A stretch of 64,000 nt of DNA from an uncultured Pirellula sp. (lineage in GTDB: Bacteria > Planctomycetota > Planctomycetia > Pirellulales > Pirellulaceae): the NCBI GenBank assembly GCA_903858115.1, contig CAIOHR010000002.1, positions 1-64,000 of the forward strand, in the 5' to 3' direction. Under the pieces are notes generated by a model. It saw only the letters and a list, made by a program, of their open reading frames with translations, made no database searches and was not told where the DNA came from. A program made the translations under genes and the position numbers. Below, piece by piece: positions 1 through 8,225 of this stretch. How positions within the stretch are numbered: the first letter of the stretch is position 1; each line of letters starts with the position of its first letter.

Positions 1-32
<32 letters not shown>

Positions 33-161
33 TTTTGCTCGACACGTTTCTTAGGAAACATTTATGTCAAGCATATAGTGAGCACATACCATCAAGAAGT
101 TCAAACTCATCTTAACAATCGACCTCACGTCGAAAGTGAAAAACACCGGATTTCAAAATAG

Positions 162-195
162 ACCCGGCTTAGCGAAAGCTAAGTCGGGTTTTTTT
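162..195 (+). terminator. Intrinsic terminator after 16S rRNA
   Basis: An 11-bp stem (162-172 with 179-189, one G-T pair) encloses the 6-base loop CGAAAG and runs into seven T residues. It lies downstream of the 16S end with no gene between, so it most likely ends the 16S transcript. That makes the 16S gene a free-standing unit. Confidence 0.9.
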
Positions 196-324
196 ACGTC
201 TGTTGGTTTTGTTTTGAGCTCGATATGCGATCGGCGACTGCAAACTTGTTAGAATGCATTTGAACCGTTCGATATCCGTCGATGACCTTGCATGCTCTCT
301 GTGCACGTTGTTAAAGGTTACGCT

Positions 325-696
325 ATGTCAGCATTTTCAAGGTCTATTTCGTTGCTCGAGTACCAAGCCATGGACGCTGCGTCGGAAGTTAAGAACGAGT
401 ATTTTCGAGGCGAAGTTTTCGCGATGGCGGGTGGTACGCCCGAACACAGTTTGATTTGTGCGAATTTTATCGGGGAGTCTCGAGCCGCCCTTAAAGGGAA
501 GCCGTGTGTTGTGTACACCAGCGACCTGCGAATCAAGGTAGACAGAACCGGGCTGTATACTTATCCCGACTCTGCGATCATCTGCGGCGAGTTATTGCGA
601 GAGTCACTGCAACTCGATGATCGACTCCTTCTCGAGTCCGTTGGAATCGAAATAGAGTTACGGGAGATCTATCGAGGTAGCGTGTTTTCGGCCTAG
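325..696 (+). pseudogene. Uma2 family (DUF820) nuclease-like gene with internal deletion
   Basis: The first ~85 residues match the N-terminal half of Uma2/DUF820 proteins: an EYFRGEVFAMAGGTPEHS segment, a conserved YTSDLRIKV strand and a YPD. The sequence then jumps to the family's C-terminal segment, ending in ELREIYRG. About 70 residues that normally lie between are missing, including the VEVLS strand and the downstream Lys/Tyr of the PD-(D/E)XK-like core. The frame stays open, giving 123 aa against the usual ~190-220. The start at 325 fits the family N-terminus. The intact Uma2 gene at 63213-63869 shows what is lost. Probably a non-functional remnant, although a short expressed protein cannot be excluded. 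Confidence 0.65.
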
Positions 697-778
697 GAGA
701 GCTCCCTCTTGGGCGATTCCAGCGAATCCGATACACTCTCCCCTCGTGTTTATGCTTGGAATACTGAGGTGACTGCGA

Positions 779-2056
779 ATGCTTGATCGAAAATTTGTTT
801 TGGAAAACATTGACGCTGTGAAGACAAACTGCCTTCATCGGGGCGTTCCCGCAACGAGTCTGGATCGATTTATCGAAGCGGAAACCAAGAGACGTTCCAA
901 ATTGAACGAAGCCGAGGAATTTAATCGCCAAGCAAACGACCTGAACTCCAAGATGAAGGGGGCGACGCCAGAGGAGCGGGAGTCTTTTAAGGAGCAAGGA
1001 AAAAAACTTCGAGAGCAAAAGGATGTTGCTCAGCATGAACACGATCTGCTCGATAAAGAAGTGCTTGGAATATTGTCGATGATTCCGAACATGACCAATC
1101 CGGCAGCACCGATTGGTCGTGACGATCAAGAGAATTTGGAAATTGCTCGAGGAAAGACTCCAATATCGAAGTTCGATTTTAAGGCCCAAGATCATTTGCA
1201 GTTGGGAAAATTGCACGACATGATCGATTTCGAAGCTGGAGCTCGCGTTGCCGGTGCAGGTTTTTATTTTCTCAAGAATGATGCCGTGTTGTTGGAGCTG
1301 GCTTTGCAACAGTTTGCGGTTCAGTTGCTCGTGAAAAAAGGCTTCGTTCCCGTTTCGACACCGGATGTTGCGAATACTGAGACGCTTCACGGGATTGGTT
1401 TCATTCCTCGTGGACCCGAAACGCAAATTTACAGCATTGAGAATACCGACTTGAATCTTGTCGCTACCGCCGAGATCACTCTTGGAGGGATGTACGCCGG
1501 ATTAGTTTTGGAAGCGGAGCAACTGCCGTTGAAATTGGTAGGGATTAGTCACTGCTTTCGAACGGAAGCTGGTGCCGCCGGTCGTGCATCGAAAGGACTA
1601 TATCGCGTCCATCAATTCACAAAAATTGAAATGTTCGCGTTCACTCGGCCGGAAGAAAGTGATTCGGTCCACGAAGAGTTGCGACAATTGGAGTGCGATT
1701 TGTTCGATGCATTAGAGGTTCCTTACCGTGTTGTTGATACAGCGACAGGTGATCTGGGTGGGCCAGCTTATCGAAAGTATGATCTGGAGGCGTGGATGCC
1801 AGGTCGAGGGACCGACGGGGAATGGGGTGAAGTGACGAGTACTTCGAATTGCACCGATTATCAAGCCCGGAGGCTGAACATTCGATTCAAGAACAAGAAC
1901 GAGAAAGGAACGCATCTGGTTCACACGTTGAATGGAACAGCGATCGCCATCAGCCGTGCGATCATTGCCATCATGGAGAACCATCAACAAGCCGATGGAA
2001 CCATTCGAGTCCCCAAAGCTTTGCAACCATGGATGGGCAAGGAAGTTATCGGTTAG
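779..2056 (+). CDS. serS: Seryl-tRNA synthetase
   Basis: Charges tRNA-Ser with serine; cytoplasmic class II synthetase. The 425 aa match the usual length. Residues ~27-105 form the two-helix coiled-coil arm, rich in E, K and Q, that binds the long variable arm of tRNA-Ser. Motif 2 appears near residue 258 (HCFRTEAGAAGRASKGLYR) and motif 3 near residue 382 (NGTAIAISRAI). The TSTSNCTDYQARR segment of the active site is intact. The ATG at 779 gives the standard MLDRKFVLEN start. Monocistronic as far as can be seen. No T-box leader is visible in the short upstream region. Confidence 0.98.
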   Translation: MLDRKFVLENIDAVKTNCLHRGVPATSLDRFIEAETKRRSKLNEAEEFNRQANDLNSKMKGATPEERESFKEQGKKLREQKDVAQHEHDLLDKEVLGILSMIPNMTNPAAPIGRDDQENLEIARGKTPISKFDFKAQDHLQLGKLHDMIDFEAGARVAGAGFYFLKNDAVLLELALQQFAVQLLVKKGFVPVSTPDVANTETLHGIGFIPRGPETQIYSIENTDLNLVATAEITLGGMYAGLVLEAEQLPLKLVGISHCFRTEAGAAGRASKGLYRVHQFTKIEMFAFTRPEESDSVHEELRQLECDLFDALEVPYRVVDTATGDLGGPAYRKYDLEAWMPGRGTDGEWGEVTSTSNCTDYQARRLNIRFKNKNEKGTHLVHTLNGTAIAISRAIIAIMENHQQADGTIRVPKALQPWMGKEVIG

Positions 2057-2203
2057 GAGCATTCTCACGTTGCGATCGGATTTCTCAAAAGCCAGCAATC
2101 TTTGCCAGTGGCGAGTAGTACGGATGGATGTTTTATTCTGTAGAGAATGGAACAGTCTTGGCTCTAATCTCTACAGTTTGTTTGGAGATAGTTTTAACTT
2201 CAA

Positions 2204-2602
2204 ATGATCCGAGAATTTGAGTGGAGGTTTAAGTCTTTAAAGATTCCAAGTTCTTTGCAGTTGCTTGCTGAGCGGGCAATCAATCGTTTGGCAGAACTAA
2301 CAGGAGAAGATTACCGTTGGGGCAGCATGCTTTGGGGGACGCGCCTCGTATTCGAGACCAATGGAATAGTATTATTTCCCGTAGCAAGGTTGGGCCCGAA
2401 GAACCCCGCGACGCGTAAGTATGTCGTAATTGGTATTGATTTTGATAAGCAGCCAGAGGATTTCTTCTTTCTACGCACTGAAAACGATGATTTCGAACTG
2501 TGCGCGCAGCGACTCGGACTTGTGACGGAAACTCAGAAATTACGACTCAGGCAACTGATAACACCTAAGGGTGAAAAGGCGCAAAACCAGGCCAGGCCTT
2601 AG
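2204..2602 (+). CDS. Hypothetical protein, 132 aa
   Basis: No family recognised. The protein looks soluble, with no signal peptide or membrane segment. It is mixed alpha/beta with a central WGSMLWGTRLVF stretch, a YVVIGIDFD strand and a basic Gln-rich tail. It starts at an ATG without a clear Shine-Dalgarno at the right distance. It lies alone between serS (147 bases upstream) and the convergent EamA permease (75 bases downstream). Codon use looks like its neighbours and no other frame competes, so it is probably real. Confidence 0.6.
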   Translation: MIREFEWRFKSLKIPSSLQLLAERAINRLAELTGEDYRWGSMLWGTRLVFETNGIVLFPVARLGPKNPATRKYVVIGIDFDKQPEDFFFLRTENDDFELCAQRLGLVTETQKLRLRQLITPKGEKAQNQARP

Positions 2603-2676
2603 CGGAACGGAGGTGTGCAAACTGCTTCTTGCTTCGGACGTCAAAGCCATCTTGGGGATGCGGCCTGCGGCTGTTG

Positions 2677-3591
2677 CTATTTGGTTTGTCTCTTTTTGCT
2701 GATGGAGATTAAGGCTACTCCGATTACGATCACGATGGAGGAGACGAGTGTTTGGCGATAGATCTCTTCGTTCAAGATGGCCCAACCCAAAAACACAGCC
2801 ACGGCAGGATTGATATAGGCATAGGTTGAGACGAGAACAGGTGACGCGTTTTGTGTAAGCCAAGCGAACGCGCTGTAGGCAATTAAGGAACCTGCAACGA
2901 CCAAGTAAAGCCATGAAAGAACCGATGCGGTCGAGGTTTTTTGAATATCCCATTGGTTCCATTCTCCAACGAGGAATCCCGTCAGCAGCATGACGCCGCC
3001 ACCGATGAGCATTTGAATGGCAGCGCCCGAAAAAGGCTCGCATTTGTGTTTGCCATAACGAGTAATGGATGCCCCGATCGTCCAGCAAAGGCATGCGATG
3101 ATCAATGCGGCGACTCTCCAGGGATTCAACGCATTTCCCTCATTGGGGCTTACCAATAAGAAAAGACCGACGATGCCGATCAACAGCCCAGCGATGGTCG
3201 TCCCGTTGGGCAAAGAGCCGATTTTGCCATCGGAACATCGATGCAAAAGCCATTCGGCGATTGCAAAGAACATTGGGTTAAAGGCGATGATCAAGGTAGC
3301 AATCCCGGATGGGATTTCTTGTTCTGCCCAACAGACGAGTCCATTACCACCCAATTGCATGAAAATACCAGCGACGCCATTTTGCAACCATTGCGATCGG
3401 TTTGCTCGAAATTGACGAGCGACTACCAGGACGCATGTGAGAACCACGCCGGCGACAATAAACCGAGCACCCGCCATAAGAAAAGGTGGCAGAGTTTCGA
3501 CCGCAACTCGAATGGCAAGATACGTGGATCCCCAGACTAGATAAATGGTGAACAGTGCTAAGGCAATCGTCCAAGGGGGTGCGGACTTCAT
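2677..3591 (-). CDS. EamA/DMT-family transporter
   Basis: Inner-membrane permease of the drug/metabolite transporter superfamily. The 304 aa contain ten hydrophobic segments arranged as two EamA repeats. The first begins with WGSTYLAIRVAVETLPPF and ARFIVAG, typical of the YedA/RhaT-like branch; the second ends in a PAVAVFLGWAILNEE segment, the family signature near TM9-10. The substrate cannot be told from sequence; relatives export amino acids or other metabolites. It stands alone, convergent with the upstream hypothetical gene and 91 bases from the end of nadC, which is on the same strand. Confidence 0.9.
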   Translation of the reverse strand: MKSAPPWTIALALFTIYLVWGSTYLAIRVAVETLPPFLMAGARFIVAGVVLTCVLVVARQFRANRSQWLQNGVAGIFMQLGGNGLVCWAEQEIPSGIATLIIAFNPMFFAIAEWLLHRCSDGKIGSLPNGTTIAGLLIGIVGLFLLVSPNEGNALNPWRVAALIIACLCWTIGASITRYGKHKCEPFSGAAIQMLIGGGVMLLTGFLVGEWNQWDIQKTSTASVLSWLYLVVAGSLIAYSAFAWLTQNASPVLVSTYAYINPAVAVFLGWAILNEEIYRQTLVSSIVIVIGVALISISKKRQTK

Positions 3592-3682
3592 GTTGCTTTT
3601 ACGAGAATAGTCGCAGATGCGTGAAAGCGAATAGCGACACTCGCTATCGACATCGGGTTCACGCGACGAAAACAGTGATTTG

Positions 3683-4612
3683 CTATTTTCCTAGCTTCCA
3701 GTCCAATCCGAGATCGAGATTGGTAGCCGAGTGAGTCAATGCACCGACGCTGATTCGATCGACACCAGTCTTGGCAATGGCTGCGATGGTTTGAAGATTG
3801 ACACCGCCAGAAGCCTCTAACTCCACGGTTGGGTTCACTGAGTTACGCATTGCAACGCATTGCATGAGGGACTCGTTGCTCATGTTGTCGAGAAGAACGA
3901 TGTTCGGCGATGCCTTCAACGCGGATTCTAACTGCGCGATACTATCGATTTCGATTTCAATCATCGGAGGATGGTCGAATCGATAAGCACCGCTCGCGAT
4001 GTATTTTCTTGCGGTTTCTACCGCGGTACCTGGGTCGAGCAATGTGCCGTCGGCAGCTGCGCGACTGGCGAGATGGTTATCTTTGATCAAGATGCCATCG
4101 AACAGCCCGAGTCGATGATTTCTTCCCCCGCCACAACGGACCGCGTATTTTTCTAAACGTCTCCAGCCAGGCGTTGTTTTTCGCGTGTCGTAAACTCTGG
4201 CGTTCGTTCCAGAGACTTGCTCTACATATTTGGATGTCAATGTAGCGATTCCGCAGAGCCTTCCCAAAAAATTTAGGATCGTTCTTTCGCACGTGAGAAG
4301 ATCGCGAGCGTCACCGGACAACGCTGCGATGGGCTGTTTGGGTGCGAAGGACTCGCCATCACCAACAAATAATTCCAACTGAATCGAAGAATCCAATTCT
4401 TTGAGCATGGCTTCGATCAAATCGATCCCCGCAGCCTTGCCGGCGACGCGAGGCACGATCAACGCTGTGCCTGTCACCCCTTGAGGCACGATCGCCATGG
4501 TAGTAACGTCAGCGATACGATCGAGGTCTTCGCGGATGGCCAATCGAACGAGATGCGACAAATCGTCGAGCAATGGTGGATCGATGGTTTGCGATCGATA
4601 GTCAGCTTTCAT
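3683..4612 (-). CDS. nadC: Nicotinate-nucleotide diphosphorylase (carboxylating)
   Basis: Converts quinolinate and PRPP to nicotinate mononucleotide, CO2 and PPi in de novo NAD synthesis; cytoplasmic. The 309 aa match the family. Visible landmarks are DTRKTTPGWRRLEKYAVRCGG with the quinolinate/PRPP-binding Arg and Lys residues, the KDNH motif, the EIEIDS strand, the EASGG loop and the closing GVDRISVGALTHS. No nadA or nadB lies nearby, so the pathway genes are scattered. Confidence 0.97.
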   Translation of the reverse strand: MKADYRSQTIDPPLLDDLSHLVRLAIREDLDRIADVTTMAIVPQGVTGTALIVPRVAGKAAGIDLIEAMLKELDSSIQLELFVGDGESFAPKQPIAALSGDARDLLTCERTILNFLGRLCGIATLTSKYVEQVSGTNARVYDTRKTTPGWRRLEKYAVRCGGGRNHRLGLFDGILIKDNHLASRAAADGTLLDPGTAVETARKYIASGAYRFDHPPMIEIEIDSIAQLESALKASPNIVLLDNMSNESLMQCVAMRNSVNPTVELEASGGVNLQTIAAIAKTGVDRISVGALTHSATNLDLGLDWKLGK

Positions 4613-4718
4613 TGCGGAACTCTCGTGGGAAAGGAATCAAGATTAGGGTGTTTGTTAGAATGGATAATCCGCATATAGTGTAGGTGTGTAGTTTAACCGG
4701 TAGGAGGTCGATCTGACG

Positions 4719-5336
4719 ATGCCTACCATCCGTTCTGTTTGGCTTCGGTGTTTTTGGAGTATTTTTGAAATGCGTTGTCTACTGTCTCTCGTCATGGTTT
4801 CGGTGCTCTGTTGTTCAGGAATTTCCCTTGTGGCTCAGGAAAAAGGGTCCGAGAAAAAGGCCGCGGCAGAAGTGGTGAAATGGGGTGGTGGCAAATTTGT
4901 TTTAACGGCACCAGAGACTTGGAAAAGCGTTCCACCCAAAAGCAGGATGATCGACTCCGAGTTTCGGGTACCAGCGGAAGGTGACTCGTTCGTAAGAGTT
5001 ACGTTTTCTGTTTCCGGCGGCTCGATCAAGGAGAATATCGACCGGTGGGTTAATCAGTTTGACGGAGTCAAGCCAGAGGATACCAAGACCGAGAAGAAGG
5101 AAATTGGCAAAGCAACCGTTCACATTGTTGAAGTCGCTGGCACCTACAAAGATATGGCTGGAGGGCCGATGGCTCCAGGACCCATGAAGAAATTGCCCGA
5201 CTACCGATTGCTCGGTGCGATCATCGAACTTGCTGATGGAACCAAGGGGTTCGTCAAGGCGACGGGACCTAAGGATATGGTTCTAGCCAATCGTGATGTA
5301 TTCATGAAAATGCTCGACGGCTTTAAAGCAAACTAA
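4719..5336 (+). CDS. Secreted hypothetical protein
   Basis: No named family recognised. A hydrophobic segment at residues ~18-37 followed by VAQ reads as a Sec signal peptide. The mature part, ~165 aa, begins Lys/Glu-rich and then shows a beta-rich pattern (KFVLTAPETWKSVPPKS, FRVPAEGDSFVRVTFSV) seen in small planctomycete exported proteins with a PsbP-like or lipoprotein-carrier-like look. The ATG at 4719 is chosen because AGGAGG lies 11 bases upstream; the ATG at 4770 would give a shorter signal peptide and is possible. nagB follows after 30 bases, so the two may be co-transcribed. Confidence 0.75.
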   Translation: MPTIRSVWLRCFWSIFEMRCLLSLVMVSVLCCSGISLVAQEKGSEKKAAAEVVKWGGGKFVLTAPETWKSVPPKSRMIDSEFRVPAEGDSFVRVTFSVSGGSIKENIDRWVNQFDGVKPEDTKTEKKEIGKATVHIVEVAGTYKDMAGGPMAPGPMKKLPDYRLLGAIIELADGTKGFVKATGPKDMVLANRDVFMKMLDGFKAN

Positions 5337-5366
5337 CGAAGAAACGATTCGCAAGAGAAAACTATT

Positions 5367-6158
5367 GTGCGCGTAGTCATCCTGGATACTCCCCAAGAAG
5401 TCTCTTCGTTTGCGGCCGATCGTGTTGATCGATTGGTGCGAGAACGATTGTTGGTCCGTCAACCATTGGTGCTAGGGCTCGCAACGGGCGGGACTCCTTT
5501 GGGGTTGTACAAACTACTTGCCGAACGACACCTACGCGATGGACTTTCTTTTCGAGGTGTTGAAACGTTCAATTTGGATGAGTATGTTGGATTACCACCC
5601 GATCATGAGCAGAGCTACCATTTTTATATGCACGATGCTCTGTTTCGACATGTCGATTTTGATGCAGGTGCCAACCACGTTCCGAGGACTTGGCAATGTG
5701 ATTTGAGCGCGAGTGCCAAAGCGTACGAGAGAGACATCGAACAACGTGGCGGAATCGATCTTCAGATTCTAGGAATTGGTACGGACGGCCATATCGGATT
5801 CAACGAAGTTGGTTCTTCTCTTGGTTCGAGAACTCGGCTCAAGACGTTAACACGTCGGACGCGTCAGGATAACGCACGGTATTTTGCATCGATAGACGAT
5901 GTGCCAACTATGGCGTTGACGATGGGGATTGCAACTATTTTGGAATCGCAATCGATACTGTTGATGGCGACTGGAGCGGGCAAGGCCAGAGCGGTCGCGG
6001 GTTGCGTCGAAGGTCCGATCAGTGCGGGGATGCCTGCGAGCGCGTTACAGCTTCATCCGGATGTCACGATTGTGGTTGACTCGGATGCGGCAAGAGAGCT
6101 TGCACATGCCGAGTACTACCGTGATTCAGAGCGAGTCCGTGAATTGACTATTCGCTAA
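5367..6158 (+). CDS. nagB: Glucosamine-6-phosphate deaminase
   Basis: Converts glucosamine-6-phosphate to fructose-6-phosphate and ammonia, the last step of amino-sugar breakdown. The 263 aa fit the NagB family. Visible are the phosphate-binding LATGGTPLGLY, the FNLDEYVGL strand with its catalytic Asp, and GIGTDGHIGFNE near residue 137 with the ring-opening Asp/His pair. The start is GTG. Its 3' end overlaps the convergent ABC transporter gene by 11 bases. nagA is not nearby; the N-acetylneuraminate lyase at 50797 would feed the same pathway. Confidence 0.95.
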   Translation: MRVVILDTPQEVSSFAADRVDRLVRERLLVRQPLVLGLATGGTPLGLYKLLAERHLRDGLSFRGVETFNLDEYVGLPPDHEQSYHFYMHDALFRHVDFDAGANHVPRTWQCDLSASAKAYERDIEQRGGIDLQILGIGTDGHIGFNEVGSSLGSRTRLKTLTRRTRQDNARYFASIDDVPTMALTMGIATILESQSILLMATGAGKARAVAGCVEGPISAGMPASALQLHPDVTIVVDSDAARELAHAEYYRDSERVRELTIR

Positions 6159-7977
6159 CCGCGAATCGCATGTAATTGAAGTGTCGGTAGATTTCGCTTT
6201 GATCTAGTAATTGCTGATGCGTTCCCGAGCTGACGAGTTTACCTTGACGGAAGACCAGAATCTGGTCTGCCGCGCGAAGTGTGCTCAACCGTTCGGGTAT
6301 AACCAAGACGATTGCGTTTAGTCCGCGAAGTTGTTGGAGCGCTTGCAGTGATTCCGCTTCGTCTTTGGCTGAGACTCGCATTCGAGGCTCGTGACAGACG
6401 ATGACGCTAGGTTTCTTGAGAAGTGCTCTTACAATTCCGAATCGATAGAGTTGGTCTGGGGCGAGTCGGTCATCATTACTGGAAAGGACGGTACCAAGAC
6501 CGTCTGGTAGATTCAGGATAGATTCGGAAACACACGCATTTCTCGCCAGATCCATTACGTCGATCATTGCGTCTTTGGGGCGTCCAGACCAAAGATTTTC
6601 TTCTACGGTTCCATCGAGCAATGGACCGTGTTCATTGACGAGCAACGATTGTCGCCGAACGCTCATCGGCTCCAAGTCGATAAGATTGATTCCGTCGACT
6701 AAGGCGCGACCACTGGTTGGCAATCCGAATCCTAGAACCATTTCTCCCAACGCATCTGCGGTGGCCGATTCGAGAGAGACGATCGCGGTGATCTGTTTGG
6801 GTATCAAGGAAAGACTGACATCGTCCAGAATTCGGTTCTTAGAACTATCGCGAAAGCAAACATGCTCGAATTCGATGCTCGATGTGATTCTGGCTTGGAT
6901 CCCCTTTCCGAGTGACTCAGTTCGGACTCCTTGGATAGAGAGATAGTTTTCTAAGTTGTCTGCTGACGTAAGTGCATTGCTTCGCTTTCGAAGTCCCCGT
7001 CGAAGTCGAAAAATGCCATTGACCGCTACGATCACACATCCCAGAAGCACGACAATATCGCCAACGTGCAACTTTGACTCGGGCTCAAGCACTCGAATCG
7101 ACAGTACAAACAAAAAGAGAGCAGTTAAAAGAGTGACGGTGATCAATAGACTGGGAGATCGGAACGCGCTTTCGTCAGCAAGTCGAAGCTGCGACTGGTT
7201 AAAATGCTGTGCGTGTATGTCGTACATATGTTCGACATCGACACGCGGATCCACCGACTCCAACATAGCAGATGATTCGCACAAGTAGATGAGTTGCTCG
7301 TGAGCGTTTCGACGCCGTTCTAAAATCACGGGACGATGTTTGCGTTGAGCGGCTTCGAGTGTGATAAACAATCCCCACGTTACAACCAGTGCTAGAATAG
7401 CCAAGAGCGTTAGCCGTGGATGGATGAGGCTTGCGAGGACCAATACAGCGATTGTCTGAATAAGGTTTCGCGGGAATACTCGATACCATTCGGTCAATGC
7501 ATCGCGAACGCGCGGAACGTCGCTCTGTATCAAGTCACGAAGACGTTTACGTTGCCCAGACAATCCTTGGTCCACCGACAAGTTTCGCGATTGGTGGAAC
7601 AGTCGACGCAATAGGCGTGAAGTCCATTGGAGTGCTGCTTGCAAGGATGCTCGTCGTGCTAAAAGCAATGTTAACCTTTCGATGACGAACACCACGGTAA
7701 TCAACATCAGGAGGGTAATGGCACAACGGAGAATATTTTTGTCCGTCGACAGAGAGCTTGTTGTGATTCGAAGCCAACTTCCTACGTGGAGTGCTTCCGG
7801 CAGGACCCGTTTTCCGCTTTCGGTAGTTTGGACAACAAAAAGGAGCTGGACGAACCAGCCAACCAACGTCAAGAGTGCCGGCATTAAAAAAGCGGAGATG
7901 GTTCCTAGTCCCATGGCGAACCAACGGGACGAGGGTACGGCTTCCCCCTCAGTTAGCTTTTTCCAAACTCGTTGCAT
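6148..7977 (-). CDS. ABC exporter-like protein with a degenerate ATPase domain
   Basis: Layout is that of a half-size type IV (MsbA-like) ABC exporter: a membrane domain with about five or six hydrophobic segments in residues ~20-335, then a nucleotide-binding domain at ~361-609. The ATPase motifs are lost. The Walker A position reads SLESATADAL (401-410), without GxxGxGKS/T. The Q-loop Gln is replaced. The signature reads LAPDQL instead of LSGGQ (~505). Walker B reads VIVCHEP, with Asp changed to His. The switch His is Glu in VIPERLST (~559). The fold-level landmarks DGTVEENL and LSTLRAADQILVFRQG remain, and the frame is intact over 609 codons. It may act as a non-hydrolysing partner or a structural protein. 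Divergent from the sigma-54 activator. Confidence 0.85.
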   Translation of the reverse strand: MQRVWKKLTEGEAVPSSRWFAMGLGTISAFLMPALLTLVGWFVQLLFVVQTTESGKRVLPEALHVGSWLRITTSSLSTDKNILRCAITLLMLITVVFVIERLTLLLARRASLQAALQWTSRLLRRLFHQSRNLSVDQGLSGQRKRLRDLIQSDVPRVRDALTEWYRVFPRNLIQTIAVLVLASLIHPRLTLLAILALVVTWGLFITLEAAQRKHRPVILERRRNAHEQLIYLCESSAMLESVDPRVDVEHMYDIHAQHFNQSQLRLADESAFRSPSLLITVTLLTALFLFVLSIRVLEPESKLHVGDIVVLLGCVIVAVNGIFRLRRGLRKRSNALTSADNLENYLSIQGVRTESLGKGIQARITSSIEFEHVCFRDSSKNRILDDVSLSLIPKQITAIVSLESATADALGEMVLGFGLPTSGRALVDGINLIDLEPMSVRRQSLLVNEHGPLLDGTVEENLWSGRPKDAMIDVMDLARNACVSESILNLPDGLGTVLSSNDDRLAPDQLYRFGIVRALLKKPSVIVCHEPRMRVSAKDEAESLQALQQLRGLNAIVLVIPERLSTLRAADQILVFRQGKLVSSGTHQQLLDQSEIYRHFNYMRFAVSE

Positions 7978-8225
7978 GACAGGAATAACTTTATCGCTGC
8001 GTGAGGAACGGATGAATCGACGGAAACATACTCACTATAGTCGCACAACAGCACCCTTTTGGGGAGGACTTTTAACGGATTTGACGATTCTTCGGTTGCG
8101 GAAAAAGCATGACTCCAAGAAACAACAGCTTCGAGCCCGCCGCGTTGCGAAAAGTCAACCTAACGTTGCATCTGTAGAGAAATTATCCGTTACTTCCTAA
8201 ACGCTATTTCGTTGTCGAACAAAAA

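Noticed and set aside
578-1426. Long minus-strand frame opposite serS
   Set aside because: Antisense shadow of a clearly coding gene; low-complexity basic sequence.
7682-8200. Plus-strand frame of 172 codons inside and beyond the ABC gene
   Set aside because: Mostly antisense to the ABC exporter gene; composition is Arg/Thr/Ser-rich, with no domain or start signal.
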